Shown: piece after piece, positions 34,409 to 43,153 of the stretch
How the letters are laid out: every line of letters begins with the position of its first letter
How positions within the stretch are numbered: position 1 is the stretch's first letter
Origin: Rhizobium viscosum
GTDB lineage: Bacteria > Pseudomonadota > Alphaproteobacteria > Rhizobiales > Rhizobiaceae
DNA length: 64,000 bases
NCBI RefSeq assembly: GCF_014873945.1
Contig: NZ_JADBEC010000001.1
Coordinates: forward strand, 3,179,001-3,243,000
Reading direction: 5' to 3'
Made by a program: the position numbers and the translations under genes
The notes under the pieces: generated by a model
What the model was told of the DNA's origin: nothing
Databases searched by the model: none
The model's input: the letters and a program-made list of their open reading frames with translations, nothing else

Positions 34409-35677
34409 ATGAGTGGCCATTCCAGCTACGAACCATCAACCGGCCTGGAAAAGTGGGTCGATGCGCGCCTTCCGCTGCCGCGCATGGTCTATGACAGCTT
34501 CATTGCCTATCCGGTTCCGCGGAACCTGAACTATGCTTACACCTTTGGCGCCATGCTCGCCGTCATGCTGATCGTACAGATCCTGACGGGCGTCACGCTC
34601 GCCATGCACTATGCCGCCGACACGACGATCGCCTTCAACTCCGTTGAAAAGATCATGCGTGACGTCAATCACGGCTGGCTGCTGCGCTACCTGCATGCCA
34701 ACGGCGCATCCTTCTTCTTCGTTGCCGTCTACCTGCACATCGCCCGTGGCCTCTACTACGGCTCCTACAAGGCACCGCGCGAAATCCTCTGGATCCTCGG
34801 CGTCGTCATTTACCTGCTGATGATGGCGACCGGCTTCATGGGCTACGTTCTGCCCTGGGGCCAGATGTCCTTCTGGGGCGCGACCGTCATCACCGGCTTT
34901 TTCTCGGCTTTCCCTCTGGTTGGCGAATGGGTTCAGCAGTTCCTGCTCGGCGGCTTTGCCGTCGACCAGCCGACGCTGAACCGTTTCTTCTCGCTGCACT
35001 ACCTGCTGCCCTTCATGATCGCAGGCGTTGTCGTCCTGCACATCTGGGCGCTGCACGTTACCGGCCAGACGAACCCAACTGGCGTCGAGGTCAAGACCAA
35101 GACGGACACGGTTCGTTTCACGCCTTATGCAACGCTCAAGGATGCGCTCGGCGTCTCGGTCTTCCTGATCGTCTATGCATACTTCGTCTTCTACCTGCCG
35201 AACTATCTCGGCCATGCCGACAACTACATTCCGGCCGACCCGCTGAAGACACCAGCCCATATCGTTCCGGAATGGTACTTCCTGCCGTTCTACGCGATGC
35301 TGCGTTCGATCACCTTCAACGTTGGTCCGATCGACTCCAAGCTCGGCGGCGTTCTCGTCATGTTCGGTGCCATTATCGTGCTGTTCTTCCTTCCCTGGCT
35401 CGACACTTCGAAGGTGCGCTCGGCGGTTTATCGTCCGTGGTTCAAGCTGTTCTACTGGCTGTTCGTGATCAACGCGATCATCCTCGGCTGGCTCGGTTCG
35501 CAGCCGGCGGAAGGCATCTACACGGCGATCTCGCAGTTCTGCACACTGCTCTATTTCGCCTTCTTCCTGGTCGCGATGCCGGTTCTCGGTCTGGTGGAAA
35601 CACCGCGCCGCATTCCGAACTCGATCACTGAAGCGGTGCTCGAAAAGCGCAACAAGATTGCTGCGGCCAAGGCCTGA
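34409..35677 (+). CDS. petB: Cytochrome b of the bc1 complex
   Basis: 422 residues with eight membrane spans and the two haem-b sites; haem ligands lie in the spans containing [20 protein letters not shown] and [20 protein letters not shown]. The quinol-oxidation motif PEWY is in [16 protein letters not shown]. It is longer than mitochondrial cytochrome b at the ends, as in other alphaproteobacteria. It is the redox core of complex III and sits between petA and petC in one operon. Confidence 0.98.
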   Translation: MSGHSSYEPSTGLEKWVDARLPLPRMVYDSFIAYPVPRNLNYAYTFGAMLAVMLIVQILTGVTLAMHYAADTTIAFNSVEKIMRDVNHGWLLRYLHANGASFFFVAVYLHIARGLYYGSYKAPREILWILGVVIYLLMMATGFMGYVLPWGQMSFWGATVITGFFSAFPLVGEWVQQFLLGGFAVDQPTLNRFFSLHYLLPFMIAGVVVLHIWALHVTGQTNPTGVEVKTKTDTVRFTPYATLKDALGVSVFLIVYAYFVFYLPNYLGHADNYIPADPLKTPAHIVPEWYFLPFYAMLRSITFNVGPIDSKLGGVLVMFGAIIVLFFLPWLDTSKVRSAVYRPWFKLFYWLFVINAIILGWLGSQPAEGIYTAISQFCTLLYFAFFLVAMPVLGLVETPRRIPNSITEAVLEKRNKIAAAKA

Positions 35678-35702
35678 GCGAGCGACGGTAAGGAATAGAA
35701 AC

Positions 35703-36575
35703 ATGAAAAAGCTTGTTGCAAGCATTCTGTCGCTCGCTGTCACAGCCGGTGCCGCCGGTGTGGCTTTTGCTCAGGAAGCAGCGGCTCCGGCCGCTCACCA
35801 TGAGGAAAGCGCCACGCCGCATTATCCGTTGAAGGAGCCCAAGGAAATCGACTGGACCTTCGCGGGTCCGTTCGGCCATTACGACAAGGGCCAGCTCCAG
35901 CGCGGCCTGAAGGTCTATACGGAAGTCTGTGCCGCCTGCCACTCGATGAACCTCGTACCGTTCCGCACGCTGAGCGATCTCGGCTATTCGGATGCGCAGG
36001 TGAAGACCTTCGCTGCCAATTATGAAGTCCAGGACGGTCCGGACACCAGCGGCGAAATGTTCACCCGCAAGGCAGTTCCGTCCGACCACTTCCCGTCGCC
36101 CTATCCGAATGCGGAGGCAGCTGCTGCCGCCAATAATGGTGCGGCTCCGCCCGACATGTCGCTGCTTGCGAAGGCACGCGAAGTCGAGCGCGGTTTCCCG
36201 CAGTTCGTCTTCGATATCTTCACCCAGTATCAGGAAAGCGGCCCGGACTATATCTACTCGCTGCTGACCGGTTATGAAGAGCCGCCGGCTGGCTTCCAGG
36301 TTCCGGCAGGCGCGCATTACAACCCGTATTTCCACGCTGCCGCTGCCTTCGCCATGCCGAAGCCGCTCTCCGACGACCAGGTCACCTATGACGATGGTTC
36401 GCCGCAGACGGTCGATCAGTACGCCAAGGATGTCTCGTCGTTCCTGATGTGGGCGTCCGAGCCGCATCTCGAAGAACGCAAGCGTACCGGCTTCATGGTC
36501 ATGGTCTTCCTGCTGATCTTCACTGTGCTGATCTATCTGACCAAACGTTCGGTCTACGCGCGCACTGACCACTGA
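35703..36575 (+). CDS. petC: Cytochrome c1
   Basis: 290 residues from MKKLVASILS (AAGGA upstream), with a signal peptide cut after FAQ near residue 24. The haem-binding CAACH is at 76-80; the sixth ligand Met should be in AAAFAMPKPLSDDQ. A C-terminal anchor (FMVMVFLLIFTVLIYL) holds it in the membrane. It passes electrons from the Rieske centre to soluble or membrane cytochrome c. Last gene of petABC, closed by a strong terminator. Confidence 0.97.
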   Translation: MKKLVASILSLAVTAGAAGVAFAQEAAAPAAHHEESATPHYPLKEPKEIDWTFAGPFGHYDKGQLQRGLKVYTEVCAACHSMNLVPFRTLSDLGYSDAQVKTFAANYEVQDGPDTSGEMFTRKAVPSDHFPSPYPNAEAAAAANNGAAPPDMSLLAKAREVERGFPQFVFDIFTQYQESGPDYIYSLLTGYEEPPAGFQVPAGAHYNPYFHAAAAFAMPKPLSDDQVTYDDGSPQTVDQYAKDVSSFLMWASEPHLEERKRTGFMVMVFLLIFTVLIYLTKRSVYARTDH

Positions 36576-36595
36576 GATTATCCAATCTCATCGGG

Positions 36596-36622
36596 AAAGG
36601 CGGCTTTTTAGCCGCCTTTTTT
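36596..36622 (+). terminator. Intrinsic terminator of the petABC operon
   Basis: AAAGGCGGCT (36596-36605), loop TTTT, AGCCGCCTTT (36610-36619), followed by TTT. A perfect 10-bp stem 21 bp past the petC stop. Confidence 0.95.
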
Positions 36623-36690
36623 ATTTGGTTTGACCCGGCGCAGTTGATAGTGTGCGGGCGTTTTGTGCTCCTCGCAGATACGGATTTTCG

Positions 36691-37233
36691 ATGAACAATA
36701 CGCTTTCGGAGCTTGCGGCCAGCATCCGCTCCATTCCGGATTACCCCAAGCCCGGCATCATCTTTCGCGACATCACCACGTTGCTCGGCAATCCCCGTGC
36801 CTTCCGCCGCGCGGTCGATGAACTCGTGCAGCCCTACGCTGGTCTGAAGGTCGACAAGATCGCCGGCATGGAAGCGCGGGGCTTCATCCTCGGCGGCGCG
36901 GTTGCGCATCAGCTTTCCTCGGGCTTCGTGCCGATCCGCAAGAAGGGCAAGCTGCCGCATGACACGGTGCGCATCGCCTATAGCTTGGAGTATGGCGTGG
37001 ACGAGATGGAAATGCACCGTGATGCCGTCCAGCCGGGAGAGAAGGTGATCCTCGTTGACGATCTGATCGCGACGGGCGGCACGGCTGTCGGCGCAACACA
37101 GCTTCTTCGTCAGATCGGCGCGGAGGTTGTCGGCGCCTGCTTCGTCATCGACCTGCCGGATCTCGGCGGCCGCAAGAAGCTCGAAGACCTCGGTGTCGAC
37201 GTGCACACGCTCGTCGAGTTTGCCGGCCATTGA
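36691..37233 (+). CDS. apt: Adenine phosphoribosyltransferase
   Basis: 180 residues from [20 protein letters not shown]. The start [17 protein letters not shown] and the PRPP-binding [14 protein letters not shown] (about 120-133) are diagnostic. It salvages adenine to AMP using PRPP; the matching PRPP synthase (prs) lies 14 kb downstream. It follows petC but is separated by the terminator, so it has its own promoter in the 69-bp gap or reads through. Confidence 0.97.
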   Translation: MNNTLSELAASIRSIPDYPKPGIIFRDITTLLGNPRAFRRAVDELVQPYAGLKVDKIAGMEARGFILGGAVAHQLSSGFVPIRKKGKLPHDTVRIAYSLEYGVDEMEMHRDAVQPGEKVILVDDLIATGGTAVGATQLLRQIGAEVVGACFVIDLPDLGGRKKLEDLGVDVHTLVEFAGH

Positions 37234-37290
37234 GCATGTCAATTTCAGCAGAGCCGTTACAGGCGTTTGCTGGAATTGCTTCTGTCCGCA

Positions 37291-37758
37291 TTACTCGAAT
37301 TCCAGCACGCTGCTTTCGAAGCGGATGACGGGAATACCGTCCTGATTGACGCCTTCGCAGAGGATGCTGTTGACATGCCAGCCCGGCCGCGACGCAAGCG
37401 GGCGGCCGGAGAGAAAGGTCACGGAATAGCTGACCATCTCGTCGACAAAGACCGGCTTCATCCATTGCAGCTTCTGGAAACCGGGTGAGGGGCCGAGGTT
37501 CGGCGGCTCCAGGCCTTCCCTCTTCAGCCGGCCAATCTCCGCCATCCAGTATTTGAGGAAACACTGCATCCATGCGGCCGTCGTATGCCATCCGGAGGCG
37601 CAGAGCCCGCCGAACATGCTGTCCTTGGCCGCATCCTTGTCGGTATGGAAGCGCTGCGGATCGTATTTCCGGGCGAAGCTGAGGATCTTTTCCTCCGTGA
37701 AGACGTAGGTGCCGATCTCGCTCTTCTCACCGGCGGCGTAGAGTTCGGTCATTCTCAT
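37291..37758 (-). CDS. MaoC-family dehydratase (hot-dog fold), second of a pair
   Basis: 155 residues from the ATG at 37758, which overlaps the preceding stop (ATGA) and has GGAGGG six bases before it. The MaoC pattern is seen: FARKYDPQRFHTDKDAAKDS followed by MFGGLCASGWHT, with Asp and His of the hydratase site (YDPQRFH), then PGFQKLQWMKPVFVDEMVSY. Members hydrate enoyl-CoAs. The gene is coupled to a second MaoC gene upstream, suggesting that the two proteins form a heterodimer; the substrate is unknown. Confidence 0.88.
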   Translation of the reverse strand: MRMTELYAAGEKSEIGTYVFTEEKILSFARKYDPQRFHTDKDAAKDSMFGGLCASGWHTTAAWMQCFLKYWMAEIGRLKREGLEPPNLGPSPGFQKLQWMKPVFVDEMVSYSVTFLSGRPLASRPGWHVNSILCEGVNQDGIPVIRFESSVLEFE

Positions 37759-38225
37759 GCGCTGCCCTCCGGGTTGCCACGCATACCGAAGATAACAGAA
37801 TTTTCTGATAGGCAGACCAGTTCGCCGCGCTGGTTTTCCACCTCGTGGCGAAACTTGACGATGCCGAGGCCCGGACGCGAGCGAAGGGCACGCGCCTCCA
37901 GCACCGTCGAATGGCCGGAAAGCGTATCGCCTGACAGCACCGGCTTGCGCCACTCCATGAAATCGACGCCGGGTGCACCTTCGCAGAGAGAATTCAACAC
38001 ATAGCTGTCGGCCATCATGCGCATGAACATTGCCGAGGTGTGCCAGCCGGATGCTGCGAGGCCGCCGAGGATGCTGGCACGGCCCGCGGTCTCGTCCAGA
38101 TGCATGGGCTGCGGGTCGAACTCCGCGGCGAATTCGATGATTTCGGCAGCCGTTACCGGCTTCGGGCCGAGCGGGAAGCGCCGGCCGGGCTGGAAATCCT
38201 CATGGGCGAGCTTTTCTGCAGGCAT
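37755..38225 (-). CDS. MaoC-family dehydratase (hot-dog fold), first of a pair
   Basis: 156 residues. Hydratase motif FAAEFDPQPMHLDE followed by ILGGLAASGWHTSAMFMRMM, with conserved Asp and His, and FMEWRKPVLSGDTLSG after the central helix. It is clearly similar to the gene that follows it (FDPQPMHLD against YDPQRFHTD), so the two arose by duplication. Their ATGA overlap implies equal synthesis. It is divergent from the membrane protein gene at 38307. Confidence 0.88.
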   Translation of the reverse strand: MPAEKLAHEDFQPGRRFPLGPKPVTAAEIIEFAAEFDPQPMHLDETAGRASILGGLAASGWHTSAMFMRMMADSYVLNSLCEGAPGVDFMEWRKPVLSGDTLSGHSTVLEARALRSRPGLGIVKFRHEVENQRGELVCLSENSVIFGMRGNPEGSA

Positions 38226-38306
38226 CAGGGTCTCTCATCATAGGCAGGCCTCATTGCTTACAATAGCATCCGCCCGGGCTCAATGATTCCATAGGGGCGA
38301 ACCAGA

Positions 38307-39377
38307 ATGGCTGAACTAAGGTCGATACTCGATGAGGCAGCGCGGGAGGGGTTGATCACCGCAGAGGCCGGTGAGCGGCTGGCGCCGTTCCTTGCAGCGC
38401 GTGGCGTGATCGTCGAGGCGCGGGCGGCCGAGCCTCAAGAACCTGCCTGGTCTGATACCGAGACACCGCGTTTCGTGCGTGGGTTCCACGACGTACTGAT
38501 CACTATCGGCATTCTCATCGCACTTGCAGGCCTCTGGGGGCTTGCCTCGCTCTATACGGTGCTGCCGGCGATCCTGGTGCTGGCGGAAATCCTCGTGAAG
38601 CGCCAGCGCCTCGCGCTGCCGGCTGTCGTGCTGACGCTGGCGGTTTTTTTCTGGACCTTCCGGATGATGCTGTCGGTCTATCCCTCCAATGCCGATCTGT
38701 GGCTGACAGGCGATGGCATCGATAGGTTCATCGTCGCATTTCCCGTCATCATGGGGCTTTTCTACCTGCGCTACCGTGTGCCGCTTGCGCTCGCACTCTC
38801 CATCTTCTCGGGGCTGGCCCTCGTGCTCGCGCTTGTCTTCCGCCTGCTGCAATGGGGGAGCGGCGACGATGCCTTCATCCTCAACCATCCGACTCTCGTG
38901 TCGGTCATCCTGTTTGCCTGCGCGGTCGGCCTGTTCGTCGCCGCGCTCGGCTTCGATCTCAGCGACAGGTTTCGCCGCACGACGCGATCGGATGTCGCCT
39001 TCTGGCTTCATCTCGTCGCCGCGCCCGCCCTGCTTTACAGCATCCGGATATTGCTCTCACTCGACGGCGGCTGGCTGGATATCATGGATGCGAACTCCTT
39101 CAAGACGCCTGTTGTCGTCGTAATCGTCGCGCTGCTGATGCTGATTGGCCTGATCATCGACCGGCGCGCTTTCGTGACATCAGGCCTGCTGACGCTGGGC
39201 TTGGCGATCTATGGGATATTCCAGCAGGGGAGTGCGACCGTCGATACTTACGTGTTCGGGACGCTGATCATTGTCGGCGTGATCGTGCTCGTCATCGGTA
39301 CGGGATGGATGCCACTTCGGCGCATGGTGCTGCACGCCTTGCCCTCAGGCGTAGTGGAAAGGCTGCCGCCCGGCTGA
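38307..39377 (+). CDS. Polytopic membrane protein (DUF2157-like)
   Basis: 356 residues. A short soluble N-terminal domain (MAELRSILDEAAREGLITAE, about 1-50) is followed by about ten membrane spans to the end. Helical N-terminus plus many short spans recalls DUF2157 proteins, but I am not sure of the family. No transport or enzyme motif is visible. It is a single gene, divergent from the MaoC pair and convergent with ychF. Confidence 0.65.
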   Translation: MAELRSILDEAAREGLITAEAGERLAPFLAARGVIVEARAAEPQEPAWSDTETPRFVRGFHDVLITIGILIALAGLWGLASLYTVLPAILVLAEILVKRQRLALPAVVLTLAVFFWTFRMMLSVYPSNADLWLTGDGIDRFIVAFPVIMGLFYLRYRVPLALALSIFSGLALVLALVFRLLQWGSGDDAFILNHPTLVSVILFACAVGLFVAALGFDLSDRFRRTTRSDVAFWLHLVAAPALLYSIRILLSLDGGWLDIMDANSFKTPVVVVIVALLMLIGLIIDRRAFVTSGLLTLGLAIYGIFQQGSATVDTYVFGTLIIVGVIVLVIGTGWMPLRRMVLHALPSGVVERLPPG

Positions 39378-39443
39378 GCGGCAGCTGAAGCGTGTCACGG
39401 TCTTTTGAGATCCGCTTCCCGCGTTTCAGGTCTTGCTTTTCCT

Positions 39444-39470
39444 CATGTCGCTGACGCAAAGCGCGACATG
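39444..39470. repeat. CATGTCGC inverted repeat between the membrane protein gene and ychF
   Basis: CATGTCGC (39444-39451) and GCGACATG (39463-39470) with an 11-base loop. It lies just past the ychF stop on the minus strand. No T run follows. A shorter version, CATGTC/GACATG (3327-3332, 3345-3350), lies near the clpP-like gene end. Confidence 0.45.
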
Positions 39471-39480
39471 CTCTGGTCAA

Positions 39481-40584
39481 TCAGGTGTTGAAGCGGAAGT
39501 GGATGACGTCGCCGTCCTGAACGACATATTCCTTGCCTTCGTCGCGTGCCTTGCCGGCTTCCTTGGCGCCGACTTCGCCGCCAAACTGGATGTAGTCGTC
39601 ATAGGCGATCGTATTGGCGCGGATGAAGCCACGTTCGAAATCGGAGTGGATGACGCCAGCGGCCTGCGGCGCCTTGGTGCCACGTTCGATCGTCCAGGCG
39701 CGCGTTTCCTTCGGTCCGACCGTGAAATAGGTGATCAGGTGAAGCAGCTTGTAGCCGGCGCGGATCAGGCGGTCGAGGCCTGCCTCATCGAGGCCGAGTG
39801 CCGAGAGGAATTCCTTGGCCTCTTCGTCCGGAAGCTGGGCGACTTCAGATTCGATCGCAGCCGAGATGGTGACTGTTTCGGCACCCTGAGCCTTGGCCAT
39901 AGCGGCGACGGCCTCGGTATATTTGTTGCCGGTTGCGGCATCGCCTTCGGCGACGTTGCAGACGTAGAGGACCGGGTGCGATGTCAGAAGGTTGAGGCCC
40001 TTCAGGATGTTGGTCTCTTCTGCATCGAGCTTCGAAAGCAGCGTGCGAACTGGTTTGCCGTCCTGCAGCAGCGCCAGCGAGGCTTCCATGATCGGCAGCA
40101 TCGCCATGGAATCCTTGTCCTTGCTGGTGGCGCGCTTGCGGGTCTGCTCCGTGCGGCGCTCAAGGCTGTCGAGATCGGCGAGCATCAGTTCGGTCTCGAT
40201 CGTCTCGGCATCGGCAACCGGGTCGATGCGGCCTTCCACGTGGGTGATGTCGCCGTCTTCGAAGCAGCGCAACACATGCACGATGGCATCGACTTCGCGG
40301 ATATTGGCGAGGAACTGGTTGCCGAGACCTTCACCCTTCGAGGCGCCACGCACGAGGCCGGCAATATCGACGAAGTTGATGCGGGTCGGGATGATTTCCT
40401 TCGACTTGGCGACATTGGCAAGCTTCTGCATGCGCGCGTCGGGAACGGCCACTTCGCCGGTGTTCGGTTCGATCGTGCAGAAAGGATAGTTCGCCGCCTG
40501 TGCGGCCGCCGTCTTGGTGAGTGCGTTGAAGAGGGTCGACTTGCCGACATTCGGCAGGCCGACGATACCGCATTTGAAGCCCAT
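39481..40584 (-). CDS. ychF: Redox-regulated ATPase YchF (Obg-related)
   Basis: 367 residues, the normal length. G1 is GLPNVGKSTLFNALT (8-22 or so), and G3 reads DIAGLVRGASKGEGLGNQFL. A TGS domain follows near the C-terminus (IHSDFERGFIRANTIAYDDY). YchF binds ATP rather than GTP and associates with ribosomes; it also affects the oxidative stress response. Usually near pth, as here, 1.0 kb apart with clpS and a GNAT gene between. The 385-residue frame on the plus strand is a shadow. Confidence 0.97.
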   Translation of the reverse strand: MGFKCGIVGLPNVGKSTLFNALTKTAAAQAANYPFCTIEPNTGEVAVPDARMQKLANVAKSKEIIPTRINFVDIAGLVRGASKGEGLGNQFLANIREVDAIVHVLRCFEDGDITHVEGRIDPVADAETIETELMLADLDSLERRTEQTRKRATSKDKDSMAMLPIMEASLALLQDGKPVRTLLSKLDAEETNILKGLNLLTSHPVLYVCNVAEGDAATGNKYTEAVAAMAKAQGAETVTISAAIESEVAQLPDEEAKEFLSALGLDEAGLDRLIRAGYKLLHLITYFTVGPKETRAWTIERGTKAPQAAGVIHSDFERGFIRANTIAYDDYIQFGGEVGAKEAGKARDEGKEYVVQDGDVIHFRFNT

Positions 40585-40810
40585 GGCTGAAACCTGCTGT
40601 TCTCTAGAATTCCTTGGCCGTGCCTATGGGATAAAGGAGGGGAGCGGTCAAGTCTTAGAGCGCTTTTCTCGCCGCTCCCTTGCCGTCAGGGCTTGGCAGC
40701 CTTATTCTTACCTCGTGGGATTTTTCCGGCATCAGGTGTCGAAATTCTGCAATCAAAAAAGTTTAGTTAGATCGAAACCCCTTCCCATGTCATCAACGGG
40801 CGGATTTCCG

Positions 40811-41122
40811 ATGGTTGACAACGACATTGCCTTAAAACCCAAGACCAGGGTGAAGCCCAAGCTGGACAAGCCGAAGCTCTACAAGGTCATTCTCGTCAAT
40901 GACGATTATACGCCGCGCGAATTCGTCATCGTGGTGCTGAAGGTTGTCTTCCGCATGAGCGAGGAGGCCGGCTACCGCGTGATGATGACGGCACACAAGC
41001 TCGGCTCCTGCGTAGTCGTGGTCTGTACCAGGGATATTGCGGAGACGAAGGCCAAGGAAGCCATCGACCTTGCCAAGGAAATGGGCTTTCCACTGATGTT
41101 TACCACCGAGCCCGAGGAATAG
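40811..41122 (+). CDS. clpS: ATP-dependent Clp protease adaptor ClpS (ClpS2-like)
   Basis: 103 residues from the ATG at 40811; an ATG at 40787 is possible but has no ribosome-binding site. ClpS core: LYKVILVNDDYTPREFVIVV, then MMTAHKLGSCVVVVCTRDIA (N-degron pocket region with Asn/Asp and His) and ETKAKEAIDLAKEMGFPLMF. The adaptor delivers N-degron substrates to ClpAP. The ending MFTTEPEE is like Agrobacterium ClpS2, the paralogue not next to clpA. No clpA is in the window. Confidence 0.92.
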   Translation: MVDNDIALKPKTRVKPKLDKPKLYKVILVNDDYTPREFVIVVLKVVFRMSEEAGYRVMMTAHKLGSCVVVVCTRDIAETKAKEAIDLAKEMGFPLMFTTEPEE

Positions 41123-41132
41123 AGTCGGCGTC

Positions 41133-41588
41133 TCAAGACTGCCGGCGGATTTGGTAGCCGGTCTTGTCCTGCGTGAAACCACAGTTTTCATAGAAACGCA
41201 GTGTCGCCGGGTTCTTCGATCCGGTCAGCAGCATGACCTTGTAGCAGCCGGCATTCCAGGCTTGCGCGATCGCATGCCGGATGAGCTTGCCGGCATAACC
41301 TTGCATGCGGTGATCGGCGTGGGTGACGACGTTTTCGATCAGTGCATAGGAGGCGCCATTGCGCGTCAGGTTGGGGACGATGATCAGCGTGACAGTCGCG
41401 GCAGCGATCTCGCCGGCAAAGCCGATCAAGACCGCCATGCCGGGCTGCGCCAGGATGGCGGAAAAGCGTTCCATTGCCACATCGGGAGCGAGGACCGGAT
41501 CGGTCGGGCTGAGGTGCTGGTAGAGCGTGGTCAGGCCCTGCAGATCGCCGACGGCCGCAGGCCGGATGCTGAAATCGCCACCGGCCAT
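41133..41588 (-). CDS. GNAT-family N-acetyltransferase
   Basis: 151 residues. Motif A reads VVTHADHRMQGYAGKLIRHA, with the acetyl-CoA loop in RMQGYAGKL, and the end has LLTGSKNPATLRFYENCGFT, typical of this group. It follows pth on the same strand (5-bp gap), so the two are probably cotranscribed. The substrate is unknown; the position by a ribosome-rescue gene is suggestive but not proof of a translation-linked role. It is convergent with clpS. Confidence 0.9.
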   Translation of the reverse strand: MAGGDFSIRPAAVGDLQGLTTLYQHLSPTDPVLAPDVAMERFSAILAQPGMAVLIGFAGEIAAATVTLIIVPNLTRNGASYALIENVVTHADHRMQGYAGKLIRHAIAQAWNAGCYKVMLLTGSKNPATLRFYENCGFTQDKTGYQIRRQS

Positions 41589-41593
41589 CGCGT

Positions 41594-42310
41594 TCAGTCG
41601 CTCTTGTTGCCGAACATCTTTTTCAGCATCTCGGCCATAGGGCCTGTCGCCGGAAGCTTCTGCTGGCCGTGATTGCGGGCCTGGTGAATGTGGGACTTTC
41701 CCGCTGGCTTCTTCTCCGGCTTCGGCTTTTCCTCTTCCGCCTTGCCGCCGAGCGCCAGCGCAATCTTGTTCATCAGCTGGGAATCTTCATTGCGGACCAG
41801 CATGTCGGCATTGTCGGCGAGCGTGTCGAGAAGCGGTTCCAGCCAGTCGCTGTCGACCTTGGCGAAATCGCCGAGCACATGGTTATGCACCAGCTCCTTG
41901 ACGCCGGGATGGCCGATACCGAGGCGCAGTCGGCGGTATTCCTTACCGCAATGCGCGTCGAGCGACTTGATGCCGTTGTGGCCGCCATGACCGCCGCCGG
42001 TCTTCAGCCGCGCCTTGCCGGCCGGCAAATCGAGTTCGTCATAGATCGCCACGAGATCGGAAGGCTGCAGCTTATAGAAGCGCATGGCTTCGCCAACGGC
42101 TTCGCCCGACAGGTTCATGAAAGTCTGCGGCTTGATCAACAGCACCTTCTCACCCGCCAGCTCACCTTCGGAAATCTCTGCCTTGAACTTTCTCGACCAG
42201 GGCGAAAAGCTGTGGCGGCGATAGATCGCATCCACCGCCATGAAACCGATATTGTGCCGGTTGCCGGCATATTTCGCGCCGGGATTGCCGAGACCTGCGA
42301 TGATCAGCAT
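41594..42310 (-). CDS. pth: Peptidyl-tRNA hydrolase with basic C-terminal extension
   Basis: 238 residues from [20 protein letters not shown]. Asn10 and His19 are catalytic-type residues of NPGxxYxxTRHN, with Asp in [13 protein letters not shown]. The core ends around residue 190; a 45-residue extension rich in Lys/Glu/Pro follows ([16 protein letters not shown], then [14 protein letters not shown]), as in many rhizobial Pth proteins. It recycles tRNA from peptidyl-tRNA released by stalled ribosomes. It lies upstream of a GNAT gene in the same unit. Confidence 0.97.
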   Translation of the reverse strand: MLIIAGLGNPGAKYAGNRHNIGFMAVDAIYRRHSFSPWSRKFKAEISEGELAGEKVLLIKPQTFMNLSGEAVGEAMRFYKLQPSDLVAIYDELDLPAGKARLKTGGGHGGHNGIKSLDAHCGKEYRRLRLGIGHPGVKELVHNHVLGDFAKVDSDWLEPLLDTLADNADMLVRNEDSQLMNKIALALGGKAEEEKPKPEKKPAGKSHIHQARNHGQQKLPATGPMAEMLKKMFGNKSD

Positions 42311-42404
42311 GGCCTGTCTTCCTTGCAAGAGCTGTTGGCGTTCACCACCGCGAAACGGCGGCAAAGTCAAGTGGCAAAGGCGGGCGTGAACGGCACGCGG
42401 CCGA

Positions 42405-43127
42405 TCATTTCAGCAGATGCAGGCCGTATTTCAGAAAGATCTGCTTCTGTTCGCCGCTGGCGATCAGCCTGTCCAGCGAGACCTGCATGCGGGCCAGGAG
42501 ATCGTCCGGGAAATTCTTTTCGCAGGCAATTCCCATCGGCTGGGAGGACAGTATCGTCACCATTTCCAGCGGCTGATCGGCCTTCAGTTTGTCGAAATAG
42601 AGTTCGGAGATCGGCATCATGTCGATACGGCCGCCAAGCAGCTTGCGCAGCGTCGCGTTGAAATCGCTGGCGACGTCGAGCTTGTTAAAGCCCTTCTCCT
42701 TCAGCGTCACTTCCGTGTAGTCGTCGCGCTGCGTGCCGATTACGTATTTCTTCGCGTCTTCGAGATTTGCGGCCGAGACACCCGATCCCTTGCGGGTGAT
42801 CAGAATGTTGCGGTCGACGAGGAGCGGCTCGACCCATTTGAACAGGCCGTCGCGCGCGGCGTTATGTGCGGTTGCGAAAACACAGGTCATCGGCGTCGAA
42901 CGGGCCAGGCTGAAGGCACGGGCCCAGGGCATTACGTCGAGCGTATAGCCGACACCGATATCGGCCATCACCTTCTCGACCTGTTCGACGGTCGCGCCCT
43001 TGATCATCTTTCCCTCGCGGTAATTGAAGGGGGCGTATTCCTCGGTCACGAAGGCTATCGTCTGGGCTGAGGCAGACGTGGCAAAACAGGGCAGGGTAAG
43101 AAGTGCAAGAAGCAGCAGCTTTTTCAT
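42405..43127 (-). CDS. Periplasmic substrate-binding protein (SBP_bac_3 type), orphan
   Basis: 240 residues from [20 protein letters not shown], a signal peptide cut after SAQ (about 22). The body resembles amino-acid-type binding proteins: [20 protein letters not shown], then [20 protein letters not shown] and [20 protein letters not shown]. There is no ABC permease or ATPase nearby. It starts 26 bp after the GGDEF-EAL gene stop on the same strand, so the two are probably one operon. That points to a sensory role, delivering ligand state to the membrane protein. The ligand is unknown. Confidence 0.88.
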   Translation of the reverse strand: MKKLLLLALLTLPCFATSASAQTIAFVTEEYAPFNYREGKMIKGATVEQVEKVMADIGVGYTLDVMPWARAFSLARSTPMTCVFATAHNAARDGLFKWVEPLLVDRNILITRKGSGVSAANLEDAKKYVIGTQRDDYTEVTLKEKGFNKLDVASDFNATLRKLLGGRIDMMPISELYFDKLKADQPLEMVTILSSQPMGIACEKNFPDDLLARMQVSLDRLIASGEQKQIFLKYGLHLLK

Positions 43128-43153
43128 CGCGATACCTCCCATATCTCGTCAAT

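Noticed and set aside
34436..35743. 435-residue minus-strand ORF
   Set aside because: Shadow of petB; highly charged antisense translation with no start signal.
39433..40590. 385-residue plus-strand ORF
   Set aside because: Shadow of ychF; composition is that of an antisense frame.
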